Program-made: the position numbers and the translations under genes
Notes under the pieces: generated by a model
Told to the model about the DNA's origin: nothing
Seen by the model: the letters and a program-made list of their open reading frames with translations, nothing else
Databases searched by the model: none
Source of the DNA: Enterococcus devriesei
GTDB taxonomy: Bacteria > Bacillota > Bacilli > Lactobacillales > Enterococcaceae
Length of the DNA stretch: 64,000 nucleotides
Direction of reading: 5' to 3'
NCBI RefSeq assembly: GCF_001885905.1
Contig: NZ_JXKM01000003.1
Coordinates: 1 to 64,000, forward strand
In this document: in pieces, positions 14,603 through 23,373 of the stretch
Numbering within the stretch: position 1 is the stretch's first letter
How the letters are laid out: every line of letters starts with the position of its first letter

Positions 14603-15160
14603 ATGAAAAAGATGTTATTAGGTTTGGTTGTTATGACTCTAGGTTTTACAGTTGCTGGTTGTTCATCTAAAAGTGATGAAGCGATTAAGGACGAAAACTC
14701 ATCTTCTTATGATTTTGACTCGGAATTTGAAAAAGCTAAAGATAGCGCTGGCGATGATGATTTAACCGCCGATCCGGATATTGAATATGTGGGTGGAGAA
14801 ACAGAAGGAACTTCATCGGTGACACCATATGAATCAAGTTCTAGTTCAGTTGAAGTTCAAGAGAATTCAGCTACTAGAGAACAAAGTAATGCTTTAAGTG
14901 CGGCAACGGAATATCTCGATTACACAGCATTTTCAAAACAGGGTTTATATGATCAGTTAATATTTGAGGAATACCCCGCGGATGCCGCGCAGTACGCTAT
15001 TGATAATATTTCTGCTGATTGGAACCAAAATGCCCTTCAAACAGCTGAAGACTACTTAGATTTTACTTCTTTTTCCGATCAAGGTTTGTACGATCAGTTA
15101 ATTCACGACAAGTATACGCCTGACGAAGCACAATATGCGATCAATAATTTACCTGATTAA
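14603..15160 (+). CDS. Ltp-family superinfection-exclusion lipoprotein
   Basis: 185 residues. A lipoprotein signal (MKKMLLGLVVMTLGFTVAGC) anchors the protein outside the membrane; an acidic Ser-rich linker follows. Two tandem repeats of about 45 residues (ATEYLDYTAFSKQGLYDQL and AEDYLDFTSFSDQGLYDQL) match the host-cell-surface-exposed lipoprotein repeat (PF07553). In the Streptococcus thermophilus phage TP-J34 the Ltp protein with the same build blocks DNA injection by other phages. The gene lies between CI and integrase, so it is expected to be expressed in the lysogen. Confidence 0.85.
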   Translation: MKKMLLGLVVMTLGFTVAGCSSKSDEAIKDENSSSYDFDSEFEKAKDSAGDDDLTADPDIEYVGGETEGTSSVTPYESSSSSVEVQENSATREQSNALSAATEYLDYTAFSKQGLYDQLIFEEYPADAAQYAIDNISADWNQNALQTAEDYLDFTSFSDQGLYDQLIHDKYTPDEAQYAINNLPD

Positions 15161-15178
15161 TTATTCGGAGGGGTAGAA

Positions 15179-15484
15179 ATGGATGTAGAAAAAAAGACAT
15201 TAAAAATGAAGTGTGAGTCTTGTGAAAATGATTTTATATTGACTTTCCATACGGTAAAATGTCCGAAATGTGGAATAGCGTTTAATACCGATGAAGTACA
15301 CGAAATTTTTTATAATTATGAATCGAGACTTGCTAATTCTAAATTATATCAACACAGTCAAAGAATGCAAAAATCAGGAGAACGATTAGAAAAAACTGGA
15401 GAAACTATTTCTCAAATTGGTTGCCTTTTATTCATGCTACCCATAGGACTCTTGTGTTTATGGTTTATTATTTCCATGTTTTAG
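15179..15484 (+). CDS. Zinc-ribbon protein with C-terminal membrane anchor
   Basis: 101 residues. Two CxxC pairs at the start (CESCENDF and CPKCGIAF) form a zinc ribbon, a helical linker follows (MQKSGERLEKTGETISQIG), and the C-terminus is one membrane helix (LFMLPIGLLCLWFIISMF). It starts 18 bases after the Ltp gene with GGAGGGG before its ATG, so the two are probably co-transcribed in the lysogen. Tail-anchored zinc-ribbon proteins beside Ltp suggest a joint surface or membrane role in immunity; this is inference. Confidence 0.65.
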   Translation: MDVEKKTLKMKCESCENDFILTFHTVKCPKCGIAFNTDEVHEIFYNYESRLANSKLYQHSQRMQKSGERLEKTGETISQIGCLLFMLPIGLLCLWFIISMF

Positions 15485-15496
15485 TATCAACTGCGC

Positions 15497-15524
15497 CTAC
15501 GCCCCACTTTAGGGGCTTCTTTAA
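15497..15524 (+). terminator. Terminator after the lysogenic module
   Basis: GCCCC-actttag-GGGC hairpin followed by TTCTTT, just after the stop of the zinc-ribbon gene. Confidence 0.5.
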
Positions 15525-15571
15525 TAACGCCAAAAAAAGAACGCACGTTCCATTTAAGGAGTTGAATAAAC

Positions 15572-16708
15572 ATGTGGATTGAAGAATTACCGAACGGTAA
15601 ATACAAATATTCTGAACGATACATTGACCCATACACAGAAAAAAGCAGAAAAGTTTCCATCACACTTAACAGCAAATCTAATCAAGCAAAAAAACAAGCA
15701 AACATAGAACTTCAAGAAAAAATTGATAAGAAGATCGAAGAGAAAAATCAAATCAAGATAACGCTTGGAGAATTATTGAATGCATGGTGGAACCAGCATA
15801 AGGTTTCTATTCGCCAATCATCAAAAGTTAATTATGAGAAACTTTTGAAATACATACGAAAGAACATTAACACTGAAGCAGTGGTACGTAATACAGATAC
15901 AAAGTTTTATCAAGATTTCCTAAACGGGTTAACTCAATCTTACGAATATAAGAAGAAGTTTCGAAGTGTGCTAAAAATGGCGCTTGATTATGCAGTCGAT
16001 ATGGAAATGATCAAAATTAATCCTATTAGTAGAACGAAAGTTCCAAAGCCAGCTTTAACAAAAGAGACTTATGAAAAAATCGAGGATAAATATTTAGAAG
16101 AAGAAGAAATCAACAAGCTATTAAATGTCTATTACAGCACGTTTCAGAGCGTCCATCACGGAAGGCTTGCTGAGTTCATGTATTTGACTGGACTGCGTGC
16201 AGGCGAAGCCATAAGCCTCACAATCGATGATTACGATCCGGATAGCAAAACTATAAAAGTGATTGGTACTCTAGATTATTCAGACGGCTACAAGAATGCA
16301 AAAAAAGAGATGCCAAAGACATTAGCATCATATCGTGAAATTGATTTATCGAATCGAGCGATAGAAATAATTGACGAATTGATTTTAGAGAATAAGTTAA
16401 AATTTAAAGGAAAGACTTCTTATCTTTTTGTTGGCAAGACTGGCAAACCAATTCAAATCAATGCGTTCAACAATTCGCTAAAAGCTATGAATGACAAACT
16501 TGGTAAAGATGCTATCAAAAAGAAAATGTCTAGTCATATTTTTAGACACTCTCACATCTCCCTACTTGCTGAATTAAACATACCAGTAAAAGCAATCATG
16601 GAACGTGTAGGACACTCCGACATGGAAACAACAATGAAGATATACACCCATGTAACCAAGAAGACAAAGGCTAGTATTGTTGAAAAGCTCAATGCTAAAG
16701 GTAAATGA
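15572..16708 (+). CDS. int: Phage integrase, tyrosine recombinase
   Basis: 378 residues. The N-terminus (about 1-55) is an AP2-like arm-binding domain (MWIEELPNGKYKYSERYIDP), then a SAM-like core-binding domain to about 165, then the catalytic domain: Arg in TGLRAGEA, His/Arg in HIFRHSHIS, His in VGHSDMETT and the nucleophile Tyr in KIYTHVTKK. Complete and of usual size. AAGGAG precedes the ATG. The gene ends about 70 bases from the SRP RNA gene, so the attachment site lies there. Confidence 0.95.
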   Translation: MWIEELPNGKYKYSERYIDPYTEKSRKVSITLNSKSNQAKKQANIELQEKIDKKIEEKNQIKITLGELLNAWWNQHKVSIRQSSKVNYEKLLKYIRKNINTEAVVRNTDTKFYQDFLNGLTQSYEYKKKFRSVLKMALDYAVDMEMIKINPISRTKVPKPALTKETYEKIEDKYLEEEEINKLLNVYYSTFQSVHHGRLAEFMYLTGLRAGEAISLTIDDYDPDSKTIKVIGTLDYSDGYKNAKKEMPKTLASYREIDLSNRAIEIIDELILENKLKFKGKTSYLFVGKTGKPIQINAFNNSLKAMNDKLGKDAIKKKMSSHIFRHSHISLLAELNIPVKAIMERVGHSDMETTMKIYTHVTKKTKASIVEKLNAKGK

Positions 16709-16748
16709 GTTTTGCCCCTTTTCTGCCCCTTTTAGTTTTTGACAAATA
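16709..16748. other. Probable attL/attR region of the prophage
   Basis: Between the integrase stop and the SRP RNA terminator lies a stretch with two GCCCCTTTT copies and no gene. Integrases of this class recombine next to their own gene, so the phage-host junction is expected here or within the terminator. The exact core cannot be fixed because the other end of the prophage is outside the window. Confidence 0.45.
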
Positions 16749-16774
16749 AAAAAGCAAGCTCTCAGGCTTGCTGT
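16749..16774 (-). terminator. SRP RNA terminator
   Basis: On the minus strand AGCAAGC-CTGAGA-GCTTGCT followed by a T-run ending the SRP RNA transcript. Confidence 0.75.
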
Positions 16775-16779
16775 TACGC

Positions 16780-16872
16780 GGTTTATATCAGACACATGCC
16801 GGATCCTACTTAGTGCTGCTTCCTTCCAGACCTGACACAATTCACAGGCCCGGCATTGTCCTGCCTTTCGGC
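16780..16872 (-). ncRNA. ffs: Small signal recognition particle RNA (4.5S-type)
   Basis: The minus strand contains the conserved SRP core TCAGGTCTGGAAGGAAGCAG (positions 16818-16837) that forms the GGAA tetraloop and binds Ffh. Flanking arms GACAATGCCGG and CCGGCATGTGTC pair into the long stem. A TATACT -10 box lies at 16880-16885, placing the 5' end near 16872. The order tadA then SRP RNA is typical of Firmicutes, where dnaX follows; here the prophage occupies that place. Ends are accurate to about 10 bases. Confidence 0.92.
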
Positions 16873-16892
16873 AAAAAATAGTATAACAAACT

Positions 16893-17396
16893 CTAGTCCG
16901 TTTGGCTAGTCTTTTTTTTTCGTGCTCGTAACTGACGGAAAAAGTTGGTCAAAAGCTGACCACATTCTTCTTCTAAAATCCCGCCTTCTACATAAGCGCG
17001 ATGATTGAAGCGTTCATCGGTCAACAGATTCATTAAAGTACCCGCGGTCCCGCCTTTCGGATCATAGGCTCCAAAATAAACCTCTTCAATCCGTGACAAA
17101 ATCATGCCGCCGCTGCACATTGGACAAGGTTCTAAAGTAACAAACAGCTGGCAGTCTTCTAAGCGCCAATTTTCTAATGCTTTACAGGCTTCACGAATCG
17201 CGAACATTTCCGCGTGACTCGTGGCATCTTGACTATGCTCCCGCAAATTATGCCCGCGTCCGATAATTTTGCCTTGATGAACGACCACCGCCCCGATGGG
17301 CACTTCAGCAATCGCTTCCGCCTTCAACGCCTCATTGATTGCCGCCTGCATAAAAATGATTTTTTCTTCTTCCGTCAATCGACTTTCTCGTTCCAT
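16893..17396 (-). CDS. tadA: tRNA adenosine(34) deaminase
   Basis: 167 residues of the cytidine/deoxycytidylate deaminase fold. The zinc site is visible: HAE in SHAEMFAIREA and PCxxC in EPCPMCSGG. The enzyme converts A34 to inosine in tRNA-Arg(ACG) so that one tRNA reads CGU, CGC and CGA. The gene ends 21 bases before the SRP RNA start region, the normal Firmicute neighbourhood. Length is normal for TadA. Confidence 0.93.
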   Translation of the reverse strand: MERESRLTEEEKIIFMQAAINEALKAEAIAEVPIGAVVVHQGKIIGRGHNLREHSQDATSHAEMFAIREACKALENWRLEDCQLFVTLEPCPMCSGGMILSRIEEVYFGAYDPKGGTAGTLMNLLTDERFNHRAYVEGGILEEECGQLLTNFFRQLRARKKKTSQTD

Positions 17397-17483
17397 TTTT
17401 TTCCTCGCCTATCGCTAATTGATTAACCTACTTTAGCATATCCGAAAAAAATAAGCAGTAATAAATTTATGCAAGTTACGCCA

Positions 17484-17533
17484 TAAAAAAAACGATCATC
17501 AAGTCATAGCTTAATAGCTGCTACTTGATGATC
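17484..17533 (-). terminator. Terminator of the 111-residue gene
   Basis: An 11-bp perfect stem (GATCATCAAGT/ACTTGATGATC, 17494-17504 and 17523-17533) followed on the minus strand by eight T. Confidence 0.75.
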
Positions 17534-17543
17534 AGTATGACTT

Positions 17544-17879
17544 TTACATCATTTTATCTACAAAATCCATCAATTTGCCCTTCAAGTCTTCGGTCGTATC
17601 TTTGATGGACTCACCGTAGACAGACACACGCTTTTTTCCGCTTTTGATCTTGTCTAAAATACTCATGATGTTATCTAAATCTTCATCTGAAAGTTTATCA
17701 ACGATTGAAAGTAACGGCTCATTGCCATCAAACTTATCATTAACAAAACGTTTCACTTTATACCGATTCGAAACATGACGAGCTTTTTCAATTAATTTTC
17801 CCGAAGCAATCACGGCTGTCGCTGTACTAGCAGCTACAACAACGCCCACTCCGATTTTGACTTTAGTCGATCTTTTCAT
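17544..17879 (-). CDS. Hypothetical membrane-anchored protein, 111 residues
   Basis: Starting at ATG 17879 (AAGGAG upstream): MKRSTKVKIGVGVVVAASTA begins a single N-terminal membrane segment, then a basic stretch and a soluble domain (NEPLLSIVDKLSDEDLDNIM, ending LKGKLMDFVDKMM). A longer frame reaches 17963 but adds a second, unsupported start. It has its own terminator, so it is probably a single-gene unit. No characterised family recognised. Confidence 0.6.
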   Translation of the reverse strand: MKRSTKVKIGVGVVVAASTATAVIASGKLIEKARHVSNRYKVKRFVNDKFDGNEPLLSIVDKLSDEDLDNIMSILDKIKSGKKRVSVYGESIKDTTEDLKGKLMDFVDKMM

Positions 17880-18009
17880 GGTATCAGCTCCTTTCTCCCA
17901 TGATACCATACTCTTAAAATTAACAATAATAAGAGCTACCAGGAAATGAAAGCGTAAACGCAAAAACAGAAAATGAATTGATTTGGCTCGTCCACCAAAG
18001 GATGGTTGT

Positions 18010-18056
18010 AAAAAAAAGCACGTCTAAACTCCCTAAGAAGTTTAAACGTGGCTTAA
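18010..18056 (-). terminator. Terminator of the metallopeptidase gene
   Basis: Minus-strand hairpin GCCACGTTTAAACT/AGTTTAGACGTGC followed by a run of T; two mismatched positions in the stem. Confidence 0.65.
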
Positions 18057-18059
18057 TTT

Positions 18060-18773
18060 CTAATCACGACTGCGATTACCACCAAATAGTAGAATCAAAC
18101 GCAGTAATTGTAAAAATGTTGCTAAGGCGGCGGCAACATACGTCAAAGCCGCAGCAACTAAAACTTTGCGGGCCGCTTCTAATTCTTCTTCATCTAACAG
18201 CGCGCCTTCGCGTAAAATACCTAAGGCCCGGCGTGAAGCGTCAAATTCCACCGGTAAGGTCACTAATTGGAATACTAACGCTAATGAAAAAGCCAAAATC
18301 CCAATATTGATCAAGGTCGCGTTCCAACTCATGATAACACCTAAAATAATTAACGGAAATGAAATTGTCGAGCCGATATTGGCAATTGGTACAATCGCTG
18401 CTCGCAAACGTAACGGAAAATAATTTTTCGCGTCCTGAACTGCATGACCACATTCATGGGCTGCTACACCGATCGCTGCCACCGAGGTTGATTGGGCGGT
18501 CGCTTCTGAAAGGCTTAGCATTTTATTTCCGCTATTGTAATTATCCGTCAAATCTCCAGCAATTTGCTGTACACCCACATCATTGATCCCTTGGCTGTGT
18601 AAGATGTATTCTGCCGCCGCTGTTCCGGTTACTCCTTTACGGCTGCGGAAATCATCATATTTCCGAAACGTCGAATTCACATAAGCAGACGCTAGACCTG
18701 AGATCACTAAGCCTGCAATGACTAATAAAAACGTGGGATCGAAAAAATTATAAAACATTCCATTCCCATACAT
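18060..18773 (-). CDS. YugP-family membrane zinc metallopeptidase
   Basis: 237 residues. An N-terminal membrane helix, a cytosolic part with the metallopeptidase signature AAHECGHAVQDA (HExxH), and at least two more membrane helices (ISFPLIILGVIMSWN; ALTYVAAALATFLQLLRLIL). This fits the Zn_peptidase_2/YugP family, whose substrates are not known. Start set at ATG 18773, seven bases after AGGAG; the open frame continues upstream to a TTG at 18788 without a ribosome site. Stands alone with its own terminator. Confidence 0.85.
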   Translation of the reverse strand: MYGNGMFYNFFDPTFLLVIAGLVISGLASAYVNSTFRKYDDFRSRKGVTGTAAAEYILHSQGINDVGVQQIAGDLTDNYNSGNKMLSLSEATAQSTSVAAIGVAAHECGHAVQDAKNYFPLRLRAAIVPIANIGSTISFPLIILGVIMSWNATLINIGILAFSLALVFQLVTLPVEFDASRRALGILREGALLDEEELEAARKVLVAAALTYVAAALATFLQLLRLILLFGGNRSRD

Positions 18774-18890
18774 AAACATTCTCCTCAAATCAAAGATAAT
18801 TGACTATTCTAATGAATAGTTTCCTGATTATAGTTTACCATGAAAGCCGTGAATTTTTTATGAATACAACTCTAAGAATCTCTAGTAAAA

Positions 18891-19214
18891 TTACAGTTTC
18901 TTAACGAATTCCGATTTTAATTTCATCGGACCGAAGCCGTCGACTTTACAATCAATATTATGATCACCTTCGACTAAACGAATATTTTTTACTTTAGTTC
19001 CTTGCTTGATTGCGCCTGAAGCACCTTTGACTTTCAAATCCTTAATCACACTGACACTATCTCCGTCTTGCAATTGGTTGCCGTTGCTGTCTTTCACAAC
19101 AAGACCTGCTTCAACGACCTCATTTTCCGACCATTCGTGTCCACATTCGGGACAAACAAATAAACCGCGATCCTCATACGTATATTCTGACTGACACATA
19201 GGACAATTTGGCAT
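18891..19214 (-). CDS. PhnA/YjdM-family zinc-ribbon protein
   Basis: 107 residues: an N-terminal zinc ribbon ([12 protein letters not shown]...CPECGHEW) and a C-terminal SH3-like PhnA domain ([15 protein letters not shown] to the end). The family was named from the phosphonate operon neighbourhood, but its members are not phosphonate hydrolases as a rule and the role is unclear. Length and both domains are complete. Single gene on the minus strand. Confidence 0.85.
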   Translation of the reverse strand: MPNCPMCQSEYTYEDRGLFVCPECGHEWSENEVVEAGLVVKDSNGNQLQDGDSVSVIKDLKVKGASGAIKQGTKVKNIRLVEGDHNIDCKVDGFGPMKLKSEFVKKL

Positions 19215-19310
19215 ATTCTTCCTCCAATATTTTTTCTGAATCCTTAGTGTATCGAAAAAAACGCGACTTGAAAAGCTTTTCTCAAACGATTTTAACGACG
19301 GATCTTAACA

Positions 19311-19349
19311 AAAAAATAGAAGGCGCCAAAATGATCGGCCCCTTCTATT
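19311..19349 (-). terminator. Terminator of nrnA
   Basis: Minus-strand stem AAATAGAAGG/CCTTCTATTT with inner GGCC pairs and a seven-T run. Confidence 0.7.
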
Positions 19350-19354
19350 TACAA

Positions 19355-20305
19355 TTACTCGTTTCCGCGATAGTTTTCACATAAAGTTTGGATTTTATGG
19401 TAGATCTCTTGGCACATCGCCTGATCTTTCGCATTGGCCCCACTGGCTAACGGATGTCCACCGCCATGATATTGCTTTGCCAGCTCATTAATGACAGGGC
19501 CTTTTGAGCGCAAGCGAACTCGGTAGTACCCTTCCGGCTGTTCAACAAAGACCGCCCAAGCGAGTACTACGTCGATCGTTCCAGGCAGCGGCACGAGAGC
19601 GGCTGTATCTGAATCCTTGATACCATATTTATTCAAAATGGCTTGATCTAAGATCACATAACTAGCACCATTTTCATCAATCTGCAAATTTTGATACAGA
19701 TAGCCGGAAAGCTTTGCGACTTCCAAAGAAATCTGATCGATCTCACGATTCAATTTGGCTGCATCAAACTGATAATCTAGTAGTTGGGCTGCGACTTGCA
19801 AAGTATGTGAGGTCGTCGCTGGATATAGGAAACGGCCTGTATCCCCGATAATCCCGCCATATAATAAACGAGCGGCGTTTTTGGTTACGACCAACCCTTC
19901 CGTAAATGCCAAATCTGCAATAATTTCGCTACAACTGCTAGCCTCGGTATTGACCCACAAAAGATCGCCATAAGGATCGTCATTTGGATGATGGTCAATC
20001 TTAATCAATTTATCCCCCAGCTTATAGCGTTCATCGCTGATTCTAGGTGCGTTAGCGGTATCTGTGACAATCACCAACGCGCCTTCATAAAGTTCATCTG
20101 CAACCTGATCCATTTCCGCCAAAAAGGCTAACCCTTCGACCGGTCCGCCGACTTGGTAAATTTCTTTTTCTGGGAAGGTCGCTCGTAAGATTTCCGCTAA
20201 GCCACACTGTGAACCAAGCGCATCTGGATCGGGACGCATGTGCCGGTGGATCATGATTCGATCATATTGTTTAATCATTGCTACTATTTCTGCTGTAATT
20301 GTCAT
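19355..20305 (-). CDS. nrnA: Bifunctional oligoribonuclease / PAP phosphatase
   Basis: 316 residues of the DHH/DHHA1 family. Visible motifs: HRHMRPDPDALGSQ (metal site), VIVTDTAN, the DHH motif in KIDHHPNDD, and GGGHPLASGA in the DHHA1 domain. NrnA degrades short RNAs of two to five nucleotides and 3'-phosphoadenosine 5'-phosphate. Start set at ATG 20305 (GAGG seven bases upstream); a longer frame to 20344 would overlap the upstream gene by 25 bases. Probably in an operon with the CBS regulator in front. Confidence 0.9.
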   Translation of the reverse strand: MTITAEIVAMIKQYDRIMIHRHMRPDPDALGSQCGLAEILRATFPEKEIYQVGGPVEGLAFLAEMDQVADELYEGALVIVTDTANAPRISDERYKLGDKLIKIDHHPNDDPYGDLLWVNTEASSCSEIIADLAFTEGLVVTKNAARLLYGGIIGDTGRFLYPATTSHTLQVAAQLLDYQFDAAKLNREIDQISLEVAKLSGYLYQNLQIDENGASYVILDQAILNKYGIKDSDTAALVPLPGTIDVVLAWAVFVEQPEGYYRVRLRSKGPVINELAKQYHGGGHPLASGANAKDQAMCQEIYHKIQTLCENYRGNE

Positions 20306-20319
20306 ACCATTTCCTCTTT

Positions 20320-21651
20320 CTAAGAACGCTCCATCACTTGGCATACCACAATCGCTTTAGCCACGATCACATTATCAATGTAGACTTCCAAGTCAACTTT
20401 GGCAGAGCGCCGTCCTAATTCTAATGTTCTTGAATGAATCTCAATTTCACTTTCTAATTGGATTAAGCGTAAATAATGTAGATTCATTTGTTCAATCAAA
20501 GTATTTCGCCGTTGATCCATTAGAATACTCCGCTGCGCGACATTCGCCACCAACTCGCTAAGGACCCCAAAAGAGATCGTGCCAACACTGTTGACCATCT
20601 GAGGAGTAACTTCGAATTTGAAGTACGGTTTTTCCAGCGGATTATCCTCGCGATCCGTATCAACCGTCACAATGTCACCAACAACTTGATCTGAGATCGT
20701 ATTTGACATTTGCGGCTGGCGTTGAACTAATTGCATTGCCTTCATCACATCTTGACGGCTGACCATCCCCACTAGTGAAAGATCATCCTTGACTACCGGC
20801 ATCATTTCAAGTCCATCCCAGATCATTTGGTGACTGACTGAGGCCACACTCATACTAGGCTTCACAACATTCGGGTCCCGTGTCATCACCCGATCAATCA
20901 TTTGACTATCTGCTTTTCCTAAAACATCCTTCGCCGTCACCACTCCTAAGAGTCGCATACTTTTATTCACCACAGGAAAACGGGAATGACCCGTTTTTTC
21001 CGATAGGCGATGGTAGTTGGAGATCGTGTCGCCCGCCTGTAAATAAACGGTTTTCTCCAACGGCATATAAATATCACTGACTTGCATAATATCTTTTTTG
21101 ATCAATTGATCGCTTAAGGCCCGATTGATCATGGTCGCTACAGTGAAAGAATCATAGGTTGTACTTAAAACCGGTAATTCTAAGTCATCGGCAAGTTGCG
21201 CAATCTCAGGCGTTGTATCAAATCCCCCAGTAATCAGCACCGCAGCACCATCTTGCAGCGCTAATTTTTGTGCCCCTTCCCGATTCCCGATAATCAATAA
21301 AGAGCCGGGCGTAATATAGCGTCGCATGGCATCCTCAGTCATGGCACCGATAACAAATTTATTCAAATCCTTATCTAGTCCGTTAGATCCGCCTAAAACA
21401 TCGCCTTCGATAATCCGGACAACTTCCCCAAAAGTCAACCGCTCGATGTTTTTCTTCAGCTTCCGTTCGATTCGTATCGTTCCTACTCGTTGAATCGTTG
21501 AAACCAAACCGATATTCTCAGCGTCCTTAATCGCCCGATAAGCCGTTCCTTCACTCACACCTAAATTTTTCGCGATACTGCGGACAGAGATGCGCTCGCC
21601 CACAGGCAAATTTTCAATATGCTCTAAAATCAGATCGTGTTTTGTCGCCAT
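20320..21651 (-). CDS. YtoI-like regulator with HTH, DRTGG, CBS and hotdog domains
   Basis: 443 residues in four parts: an N-terminal HTH (about 15-60, ISVRSIAKNLGVSEGTAYRA), a DRTGG domain (about 75-185), two CBS motifs (about 190-310, VMTRDPNVVKPSMSV among them) and a C-terminal hotdog/thioesterase-like domain (from about 340). This is the YtoI architecture of Bacillus. CBS domains bind adenine nucleotides, possibly cyclic di-AMP or (p)ppGpp-type signals, but this is not shown here. It lies 14 bases upstream of nrnA, whose enzyme also deals with nucleotides, so co-regulation is plausible. Confidence 0.85.
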   Translation of the reverse strand: MATKHDLILEHIENLPVGERISVRSIAKNLGVSEGTAYRAIKDAENIGLVSTIQRVGTIRIERKLKKNIERLTFGEVVRIIEGDVLGGSNGLDKDLNKFVIGAMTEDAMRRYITPGSLLIIGNREGAQKLALQDGAAVLITGGFDTTPEIAQLADDLELPVLSTTYDSFTVATMINRALSDQLIKKDIMQVSDIYMPLEKTVYLQAGDTISNYHRLSEKTGHSRFPVVNKSMRLLGVVTAKDVLGKADSQMIDRVMTRDPNVVKPSMSVASVSHQMIWDGLEMMPVVKDDLSLVGMVSRQDVMKAMQLVQRQPQMSNTISDQVVGDIVTVDTDREDNPLEKPYFKFEVTPQMVNSVGTISFGVLSELVANVAQRSILMDQRRNTLIEQMNLHYLRLIQLESEIEIHSRTLELGRRSAKVDLEVYIDNVIVAKAIVVCQVMERS

Positions 21652-21727
21652 AGTTACCTCCCGATTTAAAATTTATCTATTATAATAGTACAGCTAAGCA
21701 AAACTAGTATAACAGAGTCCTTTAAAA

Positions 21728-21775
21728 AAAAGAAGTCAACCGTTACCATTCACGTAACAATCAACTTCTTTTGTA
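21728..21775 (-). terminator. Terminator of the DHA2 exporter gene
   Basis: Minus-strand hairpin with AAGAAGT/ACTTCTT outer stem and GTTAC/GTAAC inner stem, followed by eight T. Confidence 0.7.
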
Positions 21776-21787
21776 CTATTCAACTGT

Positions 21788-23215
21788 TTAATTAATTGCC
21801 CTTTTTCTAAACCGGAACAGCGAGATCAGCAAAGCGATGACACAGATCGCTAAAGAGGCTATAAAGGTGACCCGCATACCGAAGATAAAAATATCTGCCC
21901 GATTCATGATATAGGTCGTTACCCGCTGACCGTAAGAAGCGCTCATTCCGCTATATAGAATCGTCGTTGATAAAGCAATCCCGATAACCATCCCTAAATT
22001 ACGAGCAAAGGAATTCAAACTGCCGGCAACCCCTAGATTTTCTTTTTCGACGCTGCTCATAACGATCGTGTTGTTGGGCGATTGGAACAATGCATTGCCC
22101 ATTCCCATAATCGCTGTTGCTAAAACATAGTACCAGATTGGACTTGTTTGATTCATAAAGACATACATTAATTGAGTGATGGACAGCAGCAGCAATCCTA
22201 GTAAAACCAATTTTTGCGGTCCGATTTTATCCGTCAGATAGCCGCTAAGCGGAGAACCAATGACCATCAAAAAAGGAAAGACCATCATTAATAATCCAGC
22301 ATAACTAGCCGTTAAACCTCGCGCATCTTGCAAATAGAACGGCATGACGACATTCACGAAAAAATTGGCCGAAAAAATCAATAGTGCGGTAATCAAACTC
22401 ATAGTAAACAACTTATTTCGCAAAATACTGAAGACCAAAAGAGGGTTTTCCTTGCGCTTTTCCACTTGTATAAATAAGACAAAAAAGATCACCGCAACTA
22501 CGAATAACAGCAGTGGCAATTGATGAATGTAACCCACCTCTTGACCAATAAAGACGGCTCCAAAGAAGCTCATGATCGTCATAGCAAATGTTACAAAGCC
22601 CAGCCAATCGATCTTCTTCTTCGACATCGTAATGTCTTTTGGTAAAAATTTTTCACCGATCAAAATCGTCAGAATGCCGACAGGAACATTAATCCAAAAT
22701 ATATAAGACCAAGAAAAGTGGGCTAAGATTAAGCCACCGATACCAGGTCCGGCAATCGAGCCTAATGAAACAAATGCGCCAATCGCACCTAATGCTCGTC
22801 CCCGTTCATTCATCGGGAATACTTCGGTGGTGATACCGGTATTCGTCGCCATCGTCATGCTGGCACCAATCCCTTGGATCACCCGCCCAAAGAGCAACAT
22901 CGTTAAGGAATGATTGAAGCCGCACAAAAGTGAACCAACAGTGAAAATCACGGTCCCGATTCGATAAACCTTGATTTTGCCAAAGCTGTCACCAACTTTT
23001 CCAAAAAGCAGTAAGCAGGCACAGACGACCATCAAATAAATCGAGACGACCCATTCCGCTTTGTTCATCGGTACCGCCAAATCTTTGGAAATCGTCGGTA
23101 AAGCAATATTTACAATACTAGAATCTAAGGTAGACATGAAGGTAAACATCGCCACTGAGACTAAAATCCACCAGCGATTTTTTTGGACCACCGGATCTTC
23201 TTGATATGTTTTCAT
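21788..23215 (-). CDS. MFS drug exporter, DHA2 family (14 membrane helices)
   Basis: 475 residues, nearly all membrane helices. The N-terminal segment STLDSSIVNIALPTISKDL is the DHA2 motif D1, followed by LLFGKVGDSFGKIKVY (motif A) and GIGAS-type motif C (VIQGIGASMTMATNTG; GSIAGPGIGGLI). Such proteins expel drugs or organic cations in exchange for protons. It stands alone, with a terminator behind it and a long promoter region in front. Substrate cannot be read from the sequence. Confidence 0.88.
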   Translation of the reverse strand: MKTYQEDPVVQKNRWWILVSVAMFTFMSTLDSSIVNIALPTISKDLAVPMNKAEWVVSIYLMVVCACLLLFGKVGDSFGKIKVYRIGTVIFTVGSLLCGFNHSLTMLLFGRVIQGIGASMTMATNTGITTEVFPMNERGRALGAIGAFVSLGSIAGPGIGGLILAHFSWSYIFWINVPVGILTILIGEKFLPKDITMSKKKIDWLGFVTFAMTIMSFFGAVFIGQEVGYIHQLPLLLFVVAVIFFVLFIQVEKRKENPLLVFSILRNKLFTMSLITALLIFSANFFVNVVMPFYLQDARGLTASYAGLLMMVFPFLMVIGSPLSGYLTDKIGPQKLVLLGLLLLSITQLMYVFMNQTSPIWYYVLATAIMGMGNALFQSPNNTIVMSSVEKENLGVAGSLNSFARNLGMVIGIALSTTILYSGMSASYGQRVTTYIMNRADIFIFGMRVTFIASLAICVIALLISLFRFRKRAIN

Positions 23216-23345
23216 TAATGCATTTCCCCTCCACTAAAAAACGATCGCTCGTTTGAATACTCTTTTTCACTGACTCCCACAAAAAGGGAACGTAAAAAAT
23301 GAACCATAGCTAGTTTACTGGATACCTTCGAAAAAAAGCAAATCA

Positions 23346-23373
23346 AAAAAAAAAAACGAGAGATTACTCTCCC
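23346..23373 (-). terminator. Terminator of the zinc-ribbon gene
   Basis: Minus-strand CGGGAGA-gtaa-TCTCTCG with a long T-run, overlapping the last codons of the gene at 23364. Confidence 0.55.

Noticed and set aside
16574-16840. Minus-strand open frame across the integrase end and SRP RNA
   Set aside because: It overlaps the integrase in antisense and runs through the structured SRP RNA; no ribosome site.
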